Assembly (NCBI GenBank): GCA_024278455.1
Contig: JAJRTE010000218.1
Span: forward strand, 1 to 64,000
Origin: Myxococcota bacterium
GTDB lineage: Bacteria; Myxococcota_A; UBA796; JAJRTE01
Length of the DNA: 64,000 bases
Direction: 5' to 3'
Part shown: positions 45,196 to 54,151 of the stretch, one piece after another
Layout of the letters: every line of letters starts with the position of its first letter
Numbering within the stretch: position 1 is the first letter of the stretch
Position numbers and translations under genes: made by a program
The notes under the pieces: generated by a model
What the model was told of the DNA's origin: nothing
Seen by the model: the letters and a program-made list of their open reading frames with translations, nothing else
The model's database searches: none

Positions 45196-47463
45196 TCAAT
45201 CAACCCGTTCGCACAACAGCACCCAGTCGCCACTGTCCGGGGTCTGTATCGAGCTGTCCCCGGCTATCCTCCCCGCGTCCACCCAGAGACTCCCCCCGTC
45301 GGACGCTCGAGGATTGAACCACGTTGCGTCAAATGTCCCTGAGCCCAAGGTGACGCGAACCGTGCCGCCGTGCTCGAGGTATGCGACCGTGATGTCGCCG
45401 TTGGTGAGTCCGAATCCCGAGTCCACCACGCCGTTGTCGGGCCACATCGTCTCGAAAGGCACGGAACTGACCTCGAGGAACGTCCGCAACCTGGCCAGGT
45501 CGCTACCCGTGCCTGTACCGGCAGCCCCTCCACAGAAGGCTGCCCACAGGTTGCCACGAAGACGGGTGTCATAGTCGGTCTCGAGAATACCGAACTCCTC
45601 GACCAGCAGGGGCTTCGCTGCCAGTGCCCGATTCTGTACCGTGTGGCTGTTGTTGCCTCCCGGGTCGACAGAGTTGCCGGACTGGGTGGCCATGAAATCC
45701 GCCCAAGACTCGTTGGGAAACGAGAAATTGCCCGTGGTGCCGTGTACGCTCCAGGCGCGGTTCCAGGGATTGTGGCCCTGGGCGAAGCTCGAGTCGGCGG
45801 CGACGGTGCTGCTGGACCACCCCTCCTGCCACTCGAGACACAGGACGAACATGGTGTGGGGATAGGCACTCAGCCTGGCAAGCCCGTATTGAATCAGCCG
45901 TTGCCGGTCGGCCGTGGACATGGCGTCGCCGAATCCGCTGTCGTCGGCGAAGAACCAGAGTTCGGCCGCCATGCCCTCGTCCTCGAGTTGGGCGACGATC
46001 CGGTCGTACATCTGCCAGCGGGCCAGGTCGAACCGTGTCTTGTCGTTGGAGCTGGCGCTACCAACCCAGGGGGTGGTGGAGATGCTGCCATAGTCGCCCT
46101 TGTTGGCCAGGTAGATGTTCATCTTGTTCGCATGATGGAAATCGCGGTGGCGGGCGATCATGTCTTGCCTGTTGGTCTCGGAAATCAATTCGCTCAGCAA
46201 CGTGTGGCTGAACTCCTCGTAGGCCGGGGCCGCCCGGTCCAGGAAGTTGCCGATCAAGAAGACTGGATCACCGTTGGCGTACCGAAAGTAGTGTCCATCG
46301 GTGGTCACCGGACCATGACCGCTCGAACGGCTCACCTGTACCCGTCCGCTCTTCCCGTCGAGCCCGGAGTCGTTGGAATGGGTCACCCACGACCAGGTCC
46401 CTGGCTGATCCGGCGAGAGGCGCACCTTCCAGACATTGCCGTCTTGCCCCCCGTGACCATCACCGTCGTAGAAGCCGTCCACGAGCAGCGTCCTGCCGTC
46501 CGGTGCGGACACCTCGGCCTGTAGCGTCACGTCCGTGAACGGGTTGGCGGGCGAACTGGAGCCTTTCAGGGCTATCTCCACCATCTCCCACTGCATTGCG
46601 GACTGGCTCGTGGTATCCGTCACCTGGATCTGCCAGGATTCGACGTCGGAACCGTAGTCGTTTTGTGCCTGAACGCGGGCGGAGAAGGTCTTGCCCTCGT
46701 CGAACTGGGTCGGTGTCCATCCGCTCACCAGGCCAGAGCTGTTCACGGTCATGCCCGAGGGACCGCTGACCACGGTCCAGGTTATCGGTTCCGTCCCCTG
46801 CAACAGGGAGAGTTGCCTCTGGTACTCGGTGCCGACCGAGACGACATCAGGGTCTGGAGACACCTCCTGGATGGTCGGAGGATCTCCGGTCTCGCCACCG
46901 GACCCGACATCGATACGGGGCCCGTAGGCAGGGTCGTTGTCGTATCCGTACTCCGGCACGTCGGTGCCTTCCCGGTCCACGAAGATCGGCCCATCCCCGC
47001 TCCCCGACACCGCGCTCACGTAGAACGCAACCGTGCGACCCAGGTGGGCGTTGTAGAAATCGGTGATGTCGAGAGCATACCACTGGGCAGGGCCGCTGAC
47101 GTTGAACGGGCCGGCCACCAGCGGCCAACCCGAGGTATCGGGTGCATTGTCCCAGGTGAGGACCGTCTCGTCGAAATCGTATTCCCAGCCCCTGACCTCG
47201 AGATTCTGGTTCGGCTCGTTGTAGGTCCAGAAGTTGTACAGGTTGAGCGTGGCCGAGTCCACGCTGCCGTTGCCCAGCGTAAACTCGATGAAACTCGCAC
47301 CCACCGGGTTGTACTTGACAAGCAATCCCATCGACTCGTCCAGGTTGCCCTGTCCCGGCCTCACGGTGGTGTCGTCGTTGGGAGAAATCGAGGTCGTGCC
47401 ACATTCCTGCGGCGCGGCGATCCCAAGCATAAGCACTGTGGTCACAAACACGACTCGTTGCAC
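45196..47463 (-). CDS. Secreted glycoside hydrolase-like protein (DUF5060/DUF4038, apiosidase-like)
   Basis: GTG 47463 is preceded by AAGGAGGAGC, better than ATG 47511. The 755-residue product has a signal peptide and a DNRLRE-like beta domain (SISPNDDTTVRPGQGNLDES, then FIEFTLGNGSVDSATLNLYNF). An Ig-like He_PIG segment (ITWTVVSGPSGMTVNSSGLVSGWTP) follows, then a DUF5060-like domain (FTDVTLQAEVSAPDGRTLLVDGFYDGDGHGG). The C-terminal TIM barrel is of the DUF4038/apiosidase type: YFRYANGDPVFLIGNFLDRA, MFVLCLEWQEGWS and KPLLVEEFGILETDYDT, whose Glu residues fit acid/base and nucleophile of clan GH-A. It is predicted to cleave plant-type or extracellular polysaccharide outside the cell. It lies 138 bp upstream of the transglutaminase-like gene on the same strand. 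Confidence 0.8.
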   Translation of the reverse strand: MQRVVFVTTVLMLGIAAPQECGTTSISPNDDTTVRPGQGNLDESMGLLVKYNPVGASFIEFTLGNGSVDSATLNLYNFWTYNEPNQNLEVRGWEYDFDETVLTWDNAPDTSGWPLVAGPFNVSGPAQWYALDITDFYNAHLGRTVAFYVSAVSGSGDGPIFVDREGTDVPEYGYDNDPAYGPRIDVGSGGETGDPPTIQEVSPDPDVVSVGTEYQRQLSLLQGTEPITWTVVSGPSGMTVNSSGLVSGWTPTQFDEGKTFSARVQAQNDYGSDVESWQIQVTDTTSQSAMQWEMVEIALKGSSSPANPFTDVTLQAEVSAPDGRTLLVDGFYDGDGHGGQDGNVWKVRLSPDQPGTWSWVTHSNDSGLDGKSGRVQVSRSSGHGPVTTDGHYFRYANGDPVFLIGNFLDRAAPAYEEFSHTLLSELISETNRQDMIARHRDFHHANKMNIYLANKGDYGSISTTPWVGSASSNDKTRFDLARWQMYDRIVAQLEDEGMAAELWFFADDSGFGDAMSTADRQRLIQYGLARLSAYPHTMFVLCLEWQEGWSSSTVAADSSFAQGHNPWNRAWSVHGTTGNFSFPNESWADFMATQSGNSVDPGGNNSHTVQNRALAAKPLLVEEFGILETDYDTRLRGNLWAAFCGGAAGTGTGSDLARLRTFLEVSSVPFETMWPDNGVVDSGFGLTNGDITVAYLEHGGTVRVTLGSGTFDATWFNPRASDGGSLWVDAGRIAGDSSIQTPDSGDWVLLCERVD

Positions 47464-47899
47464 GGCGTTGCTCCTCCTTTGGTGGGTTCCGTCCGGCCGC
47501 GCTGTCACCATGCTGCCGGTGGAAACCGCTTACCCCCTTGCCCTCTCGGTGTGCGACTCCCGCTTCGCCTCGACCTGCCCGCCTGGACTGCTCGAGCACC
47601 TCGCGGAAGGCGAACGCTACCCGCCAAAACGTAGCATGGTTGTCGCGCGGCGTCTCTGCTGCCGAACACCATGGATCCCCACCGGGCCGAGCACGGCTGT
47701 CCGGCGTGGGACCGGGCCACCCGCGCGGTGAAGGAGAAGTATCTTTCGCGTCTCGCCACAATTGCCATTTGTCATTCCCTTCTTCCCAAGGTAGCATTCC
47801 TGTCGTTGTCTTTGCTTCTCGTGTGCTAGCATTCGTTGAACACGTTCCGCCGGTGGGCAAGGCGCGCTGCCGGTGCAAAACGCACGAGCGGGTGGTTTC
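47464..47899 (+). other. Divergent intergenic region upstream of the nucleotide cyclase
   Basis: About 435 bp between the glycoside hydrolase gene (minus) and the cyclase gene (plus). No coding frame is supported. The octamer TAGCATTC occurs twice, at 47792-47799 and 47827-47834, 35 bp apart, just upstream of the cyclase, and may be a regulator site. I looked for a c-di-GMP-type riboswitch core and saw none. Confidence 0.45.
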
Positions 47900-49168
47900 A
47901 TGAAACTGCACACGGGCCACATCAGGCGTCTTCTGACACCGTCTAGCAGGGAAATCAATCAAGTGCACTTCCGCACCTACATGCTGTTCAAGTTCGGAAC
48001 TGTTGCTGCCGTGATCATTCACCTCCTGCTGATCCCCTTGTTCTGGATCGTGGGTGTCTTCCCCATGGTGGTGGTCAACATGGGGAGCGTTGCGATCTAC
48101 GCGGCCGCCTACCTGTGCAATCAACGCGGACTGCACGTGACCACCATTCTTCTGGCCTTCGTCGAACTGCTCCTGCACCAGACTCTGTGTGTCTACTACC
48201 TGGGATGGGAATCGGGGTTCCAGTACTACATCATCACCCTGGCTATCCTCGTCTTTTTTCTGCCGTCAGGGAGGAATGTGCTCAAGCTGGCTCTTTTCGC
48301 CACGACCCTGGCAACGTTCCTGGGCTTGTTGACCTATTCTCAGCAGACGGCGCCCCTCTACATCGTGGCTCCATCCGTTCTTTCCGCGTTCAGGAACGTG
48401 AACATCGTCATCGTGTTCTGCTTGCTGGGCCTGTTGGCCCAAAGCTACACCAACGCGGCCGAGGCCGCGGAATCCCGGATAGAAGAGGAACGAGAGCGAG
48501 CGGAAACCCTGCTACAGAATATCCTCCCGGTCCCTATCGCGGCGAGACTGAAATCGAAGCCGCAGGTGATTGCGGACGGCTTCGACAGCGCCTCGATCCT
48601 GTTCTCGGATATCGTTGGCTTCACCCCATTGTCGGAGAGAATGCCCCCGGAACAGGTCGTGCAGCTTCTCAATGAAATCTTCTCCGAGTTCGATGACCTG
48701 GTAGCGGACTGTGGTCTCGAGAAGATCAAGACGATCGGGGATGCCTACATGGTGGCAGCCGGCATACCGAAGCACAGGGAGGACCATGCGGAGGCGGTGG
48801 CCGAACTTGCGCTGAAGATGATGGACGTTCTGAAAAAGAGAGTGGACACACCGACCGGACCTCTTCGGATGCGCATCGGGATCGGGTCGGGGCCGGTCGT
48901 GGCTGGCGTCATCGGGAAAAGGAAGTTCATCTACGACTTGTGGGGTGACAGCGTCAACACGGCGGCCCGGATGGAATCCCATGGGCTTCCCGGAGAGATA
49001 CAGGTCTCGAAAGCGACCTACGAAATCCTGAAAGACAAGTACGCCTTCAAGGAGCGGGGCACGATTCTTGTCAAAGGCAAGGGACCGATGCAGACATTTC
49101 TCCTCCGCGGGAAGAAGCCGGTTGGCGAAGCCATCGCCCCGCCATCGGGTTTTGACACGCCCACGTGA
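47900..49168 (+). CDS. Membrane-bound class III adenylate/guanylate cyclase
   Basis: From ATG 47900 (GGTGG upstream) the 422-residue protein starts with six predicted membrane helices (about residues 30-190, including VVVNMGSVAIYAAAYL and TLATFLGLLTYS). A coiled linker (AAEAAESRIEEERERAETLLQNILP) leads to the catalytic domain: FSDIVGFTPLSERM (metal Asp, about residue 231), KIKTIGDAYMVAAGIP (Lys and Asp select adenine), LRMRIGIGSGPVVAGVIG and WGDSVNTAARMES (Asn and Arg for transition state). All catalytic residues are present, so it should make cAMP as a homodimer. The Lys-Asp pair favours ATP over GTP. It is a single gene. Confidence 0.95.
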   Translation: MKLHTGHIRRLLTPSSREINQVHFRTYMLFKFGTVAAVIIHLLLIPLFWIVGVFPMVVVNMGSVAIYAAAYLCNQRGLHVTTILLAFVELLLHQTLCVYYLGWESGFQYYIITLAILVFFLPSGRNVLKLALFATTLATFLGLLTYSQQTAPLYIVAPSVLSAFRNVNIVIVFCLLGLLAQSYTNAAEAAESRIEEERERAETLLQNILPVPIAARLKSKPQVIADGFDSASILFSDIVGFTPLSERMPPEQVVQLLNEIFSEFDDLVADCGLEKIKTIGDAYMVAAGIPKHREDHAEAVAELALKMMDVLKKRVDTPTGPLRMRIGIGSGPVVAGVIGKRKFIYDLWGDSVNTAARMESHGLPGEIQVSKATYEILKDKYAFKERGTILVKGKGPMQTFLLRGKKPVGEAIAPPSGFDTPT

Positions 49169-49175
49169 TGAGAAA

Positions 49176-49234
49176 CGGGCTGTCAGGGACAGAAGCCCGA
49201 CTCGAGCCGGGTTGGTCTCCCGAGCGGGCTCGGG
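49176..49234. terminator. Two hairpins between convergent gene ends
   Basis: CGGGC-TGTC-AGG-GACA-GAA-GCCCG (49176-49199) folds with a small bulge. CCCGAG-CGGG-CTCGGG (49219-49234) is a perfect six-base-pair stem. They lie between the stops of the cyclase (49168) and the convergent beta-helix gene (49265). No T-run is present, so they are candidate bidirectional terminators only. Confidence 0.45.
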
Positions 49235-49264
49235 CTGCCGAGAGAGGGGACGGCGAGACGGCGA

Positions 49265-50539
49265 TCAATGCCAGAATCCCCAGCCCGGGACCTTGACTTC
49301 CACGGAAGACTCCGCCCGGTTGCCAGAGACATCTTCGGCAGACACCAGGATCGTGTAGACGCGCTCGGTGCCGCGCCGGCCTCGCCATCCACACAACAGC
49401 GGGTGGGGTCGTCGCCGGCAATGCCGCGAATTGTAGACCCGGCCGAGGCCCCACTTGTTCCGCTCCGCCCTCAGCCACACGGTGATGGTCCCGGTGGCCT
49501 GGTCGATCTCCGGCTCCGTCCAGTCAGGACTCCCGCTGAAACGCGAAGGGGGCTCGTTGGAGGTGACCGAAGCCTCGAGCGTGACTGGACCGCCGGCAGC
49601 GTCCATGGCGTAGGTATAGACGATAACCTCCCGCATCCTGCCGTTGGGCGGCCAGAGGATCGAGGGCTCGGCGACCGGGCTCAGCACGGGCGGCGTGTAA
49701 TCCACGATCTCGATATCGACCGTGGAATGGACCGGCTCGTTGTCGGGTCCGTCACTGACCTCGAGCGTGACCATGGTGTGTCCGAGAGGGAATGTGCCAG
49801 GAGGCACCACGAATTCGGGCAGGAGCACTGGCGTGCCTTCGGCGATGGTCTCCACCTCGCCGGATGCCAGGGGCTCCTCCCCTTGCCACCAGGTATAGGT
49901 CAGGATGTCGCCATCATAGTCGGCCACCTCCCCGCCGAGCGCCACCGGTTCGTCATAGGCATAGGTCCCGCTTCCGGAAGCCGTGGCCACGGGGGCGGCG
50001 TTGCCGATGGTGAGCACCATCTGGTCCCGCACGATCTCTCCAGTATCGTCCTCGACGACCTCGAGCGTCAGCGCGTGTTCGCCATACCCGAGATACTCCA
50101 CATAGGCAAGGTCGAGGGACACGTCGCCGGTTTCGGGGTCCACCGGTGCCGGCCCGAACAGCACGTAGTCGCCTTCGAGCCACTGATAGGTCAACAAGTC
50201 GCCGTCCGGGTCCACGGCCGTGGCCGGGATGATGAACGACTCCTGCTCGTCGCTTGCCACGTACAGATCCTCGCCGGCATCGACCTCGGGCAACCGGTTG
50301 GTCACCGCGATGGGGTCCACGTACACCCTGCCCCAGATCACATCGTCATCCGGATCGTCGTCATCCACGTCGATGATGAAGCTGTCGTAGATCTCGTCGA
50401 GGTCCTCGCTTCCCCAGATACAGTTCTGGGCCATGACATCGTTCGGTGTATGGTTGGCAAGCTTGAAGTATCCTTCGGCGAGGCTGAAGTCGTTCAGCCC
50501 GGGATTGTCGCCCTCGATCTCGCCAAAGTTGTTGATGCT
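49265..50539 (-). pseudogene. C-terminal part of beta-helix surface protein, cut off by in-frame TAG
   Basis: This frame continues without shift from the gene at 50540-52780 after a single TAG (50542-50540). It reads SINNFGEIEGDNPGLNDFSLAEGYFKL then MAQNCIWGSEDLDEIYDS, the expected continuation of a beta-helix. PKD/cadherin-like domains follow (PATAVDPDGDLLTYQWLEG, GGEVADYDGDILTYTWWQGE, PPVLSPVAEPSILWPPNGRMREV), then a final Ig-like unit ILVSAEDVSGNRAESSVEVKVPG. If ATG 50434 were used as a start, the product would have no signal peptide, so it is more likely a severed tail. Near 49360-49440 there is a 78-bp in-frame insert bounded by GTCTACA repeats. Either the gene is decaying, the stop is read through, or one base is wrong. 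Confidence 0.7.
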
Positions 50540-52780
50540 CTAGCCCTCGAGAGTCAAGGGATTGGTGAACACGCAGGAAGTAAAGGTGTTGGCGGAGGTT
50601 CCCCCGAATAGCACGGTCGCGCTTGCGAAGGTGGTTTCGACAAAGGTGTTCGTGGACCCCTGGGCATTGAACAGGCAGTCGATGGTGCTCCCGGCCACCT
50701 CGTTCACGCTGCCAGCCTGGAAGTAGGTATCGCCGAGGAACGCCGAATCCTGGTACGACGTGCGACCGCCCTCGTAGACGAAGTTGTAGCCGTCGATGAC
50801 CGAGTTCAGAACCGTCACGGTGCCTCGAGTCAACACGGAAGTGTGGTTGACGGTGGCAGCAGTCACGGTTGCGGACGGCCCGGCCGACGCAGGCCCGAAG
50901 GTGCCCGTCAACTCTCCCGGCGCAAGGCCGTCGATCACCATGTCCAGCCCGGGACCGATATCGAAAATCAACGTATCCACCGTGCCGCCGGACAGGACGA
51001 GGGTCCCGGTTTCCAGGGCCTTGACCGCCGACAACTCCCCTCCGGCGATCTCGGTCACGCTCGAGCCGCCGACCTCCACGCGGTTCGCGGGCGCGAAACA
51101 GTCGGTCAGCGTGGAAACGGCGTTCTCCGTGGTATAGACCAGCCCGTCTATCCACACACCGTTCCACGTGTTGACGCTGTCGCCCCGCAGGGCCGCGTAG
51201 TTACGGACGGTGCCCTGCTCGAACGTGACGTCGGCGTTGCCCTGGGCATAGAGGAAGGCGCCCGACGTACAATGGTCACAGATGACGGTGCCATTCTCGC
51301 GGAAAAAGGCGTCAGCCTCGAACGTCGTGTCCGCTATCCGGGCGACACCCTCCCGTTCCACGACGGTGTACCCGTTCACGCGGCTCCCGGTCACGTCGGC
51401 CTCTCCCTGGATCCAGAGTTCGATCGCGTCCACCTCGCCTTGGTCGAGCTGCAGGGACGGCCCTCCCAGGCTTCCAGGTCCAACGGGCTGGCCGGTCGCA
51501 AGGCCAGGTGCGAGACCGTCGATCACGGCCGAATACCCCTCGCTGGCATACAGCAGAAGGCGATCGAGCACGGCGTCACCGACGTTGAGCGTACCGGCGG
51601 CAGCCAGCTTCACCGTGGCATGATGCGCACCGTTCTCCAGGCTGACCACGCCGGTATCCATGGTGGTAACCATGCTCGTCGTGGCGGTCGTGGCGCTGAG
51701 AGTCAACTCGCCCCACACATCGATGTTCTGCTCGAGAAGCGTGCCGCTGAGCAGGGCCTGTCCGCCGGCCTGCACCCAGGTCACCTGGGAAAGGCTCCCC
51801 CCGTTCATGGTCAAGATACCGCCGGGACGGACGTAGGAGTAGAGTGTCACGCCGCCATCGTCGAACGTGAGTTCGCCCGACACGTCCAGGCCGACGGCTC
51901 CCACCGTGGTGTCCACGAACTCGAGGCTGAAACCACCGGTACTCCCGGTCCCTGTGGCCAGGGACACCAGGCCGGGGACCACGCCGGAGACCCCCGCCGC
52001 CATGCCTTCGGGTATCGCGAAGCGGACATTGGCCAGGTCCGCGCCAGCGGTCTCGACTCCCACTTCTCCCCCGATGGTCAGCGTGCCAGCGCTCGATCCG
52101 TGCAATACGAAAGACGACTCGCCGGCCGCGTTCAGCTCACCCGTCGCATCGGACTCGTCGAGCGTCACCGCGGCGGCGTCGCTGGCGAACACCGAACCCA
52201 ACGCGCAACGGGTGAACATGGTGGTGCTCGTCCCGCTGGCGAAGTAGAGGTCGCCGAGGGTGCTGTCCTCGTAGGCCATCACCGCCTGCTCCTGGGTGTA
52301 GGGTACATTGTTGGTCGTGATCCGGATCAACGCTACGGACGCCTGCCCCCTGCCGACCAGGTACCAGTCGCACCTCGAGTCGCTGACGGCGGCGGTTCCG
52401 GCGCCCTCGAAGGCGGCCGTCCCGCTAAAGGCCATGTCGGCAACCTCGAGGCCGACCCCGGCGGAGGTCAGTGCCTGGGCGGTGAAACCCCGGAGGGCGA
52501 CCCCGGCGGCGTCAGCCGGGACGGTAACGTTGCCGTTGAGTGCCGTGGCCCCGGTGCCGTCCCCCACGATCGCAATCCCGGGCCTGAGCGTGATACTCTC
52601 CTCGAACGTGCCGGGGGCGAGTTCGATCACGTCGCCCGGCGACGCGGCATCGATCGCTGCCTGAATGCCACCCGGGGGATAGACGGTCTCCGCGGACACG
52701 AACGGTGCCGGGGCCAGCGCGAGGAAACAGAGGCCCAGTACGGCAGAAACACCTGGATGGGTTCGGAACACACGTTGCAT
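50540..52780 (-). CDS. Exported right-handed beta-helix protein, N-terminal part
   Basis: ATG 52780 follows AAAGGAG; a signal peptide ends near PFVSAETVYPP. The entry motif GGIQAAIDAASPGDVIELAPGTF and the repeats (TLRPGIAIVGDGTGATAL, SGGTVDTLIFDIGPGLDMVIDGLAPGELTG, STNTFVETTFASATVLFGGTSANTFTSCVF) build long beta-helix coils over 746 residues, with a recurring unit of about 25 residues around SGxxVxxLxxxxG. It stops at TAG 50540-50542 after FTNPLTLEG, in mid-coil. The continuing frame beyond the stop (49265-50539) shows that the complete gene would be about 1170 codons long. It is probably a surface adhesin or glycan-binding protein. The truncated product would lack the PKD-like tail. Confidence 0.75.
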   Translation of the reverse strand: MQRVFRTHPGVSAVLGLCFLALAPAPFVSAETVYPPGGIQAAIDAASPGDVIELAPGTFEESITLRPGIAIVGDGTGATALNGNVTVPADAAGVALRGFTAQALTSAGVGLEVADMAFSGTAAFEGAGTAAVSDSRCDWYLVGRGQASVALIRITTNNVPYTQEQAVMAYEDSTLGDLYFASGTSTTMFTRCALGSVFASDAAAVTLDESDATGELNAAGESSFVLHGSSAGTLTIGGEVGVETAGADLANVRFAIPEGMAAGVSGVVPGLVSLATGTGSTGGFSLEFVDTTVGAVGLDVSGELTFDDGGVTLYSYVRPGGILTMNGGSLSQVTWVQAGGQALLSGTLLEQNIDVWGELTLSATTATTSMVTTMDTGVVSLENGAHHATVKLAAAGTLNVGDAVLDRLLLYASEGYSAVIDGLAPGLATGQPVGPGSLGGPSLQLDQGEVDAIELWIQGEADVTGSRVNGYTVVEREGVARIADTTFEADAFFRENGTVICDHCTSGAFLYAQGNADVTFEQGTVRNYAALRGDSVNTWNGVWIDGLVYTTENAVSTLTDCFAPANRVEVGGSSVTEIAGGELSAVKALETGTLVLSGGTVDTLIFDIGPGLDMVIDGLAPGELTGTFGPASAGPSATVTAATVNHTSVLTRGTVTVLNSVIDGYNFVYEGGRTSYQDSAFLGDTYFQAGSVNEVAGSTIDCLFNAQGSTNTFVETTFASATVLFGGTSANTFTSCVFTNPLTLEG

Positions 52781-53165
52781 AACCTTCTCCTTTGACGTCG
52801 ATGCCCAGCTTACCGACCCTGCCAAGAGAATGACATACGTTCTATCGATATCAACGGTCTTTAAACTCTAGGCTATCGATGTGTCGCACCTGGCGACCCT
52901 GACCCGTGCGCGATCGGTGCACGCGGGAACCGCCGCTCAGGCACGGCGTCAACGAGCGCAGGAGGAACAGCAGGGACGGGAGACCCGCGCAGCGAGACGA
53001 TACGACACGGCACCGGCAGCAGGAGCGACAGCGGGGGCAGGCGGACAGCGGAGAGACGCCGGCATGCAGCGCTCATCGAGCGCATGCGATGGCCGGACAA
53101 CGCCCCGATTCCCATATTGGACGAACCTGCCGGAAATGGCAACCGCCAACGTCACGTCACGACGC
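52781..53165 (-). other. Intergenic region with two CTATCGAT sites
   Basis: About 385 bp upstream of the beta-helix gene. Open frames here are Arg-rich and unsupported. CTATCGAT occurs at 52842-52849 and 52873-52880, 31 bp apart (three helical turns), in an AT-richer stretch about 60-100 bp before the start. This is where a promoter is expected. Confidence 0.45.
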
Positions 53166-54023
53166 TTATTCTTCCCCGAAAGGGTTACGAATGACCATCT
53201 TCTTGTAGGACGCGTCGACCAGCCGCGCGGCTCGAGGAAACAGGAGTTTCCGCTTTGGGAGGGAGGTATCGATCAGTTCCTGGAGCCGGGTCCGGGCGAA
53301 CTCGGCGAACTCCTTCAATTCGTCTCTTGACAGGTCCGGTTTTCGAAGGTGGAGCGGCGGCTCGAGGGGTTCGCCGACAAAGATGTGCACCCGGAAGGGA
53401 TACGGCACGGGGTTGGCGACCATGAGCGGGAACCCCTGCTTGCCCAGGCGCTGCGACGACCAGATGATGTTGTGGTGATCCTCGGCGCCGATGATGGCTG
53501 CGGGAATCAGGGGGCAGCCGGTCTGGCTCACCGACACCGCGACCCCGGTGCTGAATCTTTGCAGCTTGTACTTCTTGTCGCAGGTTTTCCAGGCCCCCAC
53601 GGTCCCTTCCGGCAGCCACCAAACCAGGTCTCCCTTGTCGACCAGGAAATTGGCGTTCTCGATCGTGGCCGGAAAGTACCCCATCTTGGCGTACCACTGG
53701 TCCATGATGGGCCAGTTGAACCAGTTGGGATGGGACACCATGCGCAAGATACGGTCCGGCCGCCCGAGCTTGCGGAAGTGGTCGTTGATGGCGTGCACGA
53801 TAGAGAGCACGTCCCACAGCCCTGCGCCGCTGTGGTTCGAGTAGATGATCGCGCCTCCATCCCGGGGCAGTCGTTCGGCGTCATGAATGACCGGCCGGAA
53901 CGGGGCGACCAGAAGGTGGGAGACCGTCCGGCCGTACTCCTCGATGAACCGGTGATCTATCCCGAAGTCGTTGTTCTTGTTGAAACGCTTGTACTTCTCA
54001 AGCCATTTCATCCTATTCACCAC
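53166..54023 (-). CDS. Lysophospholipid acyltransferase-like protein
   Basis: A 285-residue protein; start GTG 54023 or ATG 54011 (neither has a strong ribosome-binding site). The acyltransferase signature is IIYSNHSGAGLWDVLSIVHAI (His about residue 64, Asp about 71; the His-Asp spacing is wider than in the usual HxxxxD). LVDKGDLVWWLPEGTVGAWK supplies the xPEG motif and substrate Arg/Lys region (about 127-146), and PLIPAAIIGAEDHHNI is a third block. This fits the PlsC/1-acylglycerol-3-phosphate acyltransferase superfamily, acting at the inner membrane on lipid or glycolipid. The atypical first motif means the acceptor may differ. It follows the cusA-like gene by 128 bp on the same strand. Confidence 0.75.
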   Translation of the reverse strand: MVNRMKWLEKYKRFNKNNDFGIDHRFIEEYGRTVSHLLVAPFRPVIHDAERLPRDGGAIIYSNHSGAGLWDVLSIVHAINDHFRKLGRPDRILRMVSHPNWFNWPIMDQWYAKMGYFPATIENANFLVDKGDLVWWLPEGTVGAWKTCDKKYKLQRFSTGVAVSVSQTGCPLIPAAIIGAEDHHNIIWSSQRLGKQGFPLMVANPVPYPFRVHIFVGEPLEPPLHLRKPDLSRDELKEFAEFARTRLQELIDTSLPKRKLLFPRAARLVDASYKKMVIRNPFGEE

Positions 54024-54068
54024 GTTGAGAGCAAGCTCCCCGGGGGTGGGAGTGCAAGGGACGATTCT

Positions 54069-54090
54069 CGAGCCGGCGTCTGCCGGCTCG
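54069..54090 (-). terminator. Hairpin between the efflux operon and the acyltransferase gene
   Basis: CGAGCCGGC-GTCT-GCCGGCTCG is a perfect nine-base-pair GC stem with a four-base loop, 60-80 bp after the stop of the RND pump gene. There is no T-run, so Rho-dependent or attenuating action is as likely as intrinsic termination. Confidence 0.45.
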
Positions 54091-54151
54091 CGACGACATC
54101 TACGTTAGATACACGCTCCGGGGCCGGGCGGCAAGTGCTTTGAACGGCGGA

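Noticed and set aside
50843-52795. Long plus-strand open frame opposite the beta-helix gene
   Set aside because: Antisense by-product of high GC; the minus strand has signal peptide, ribosome-binding site and repeats.
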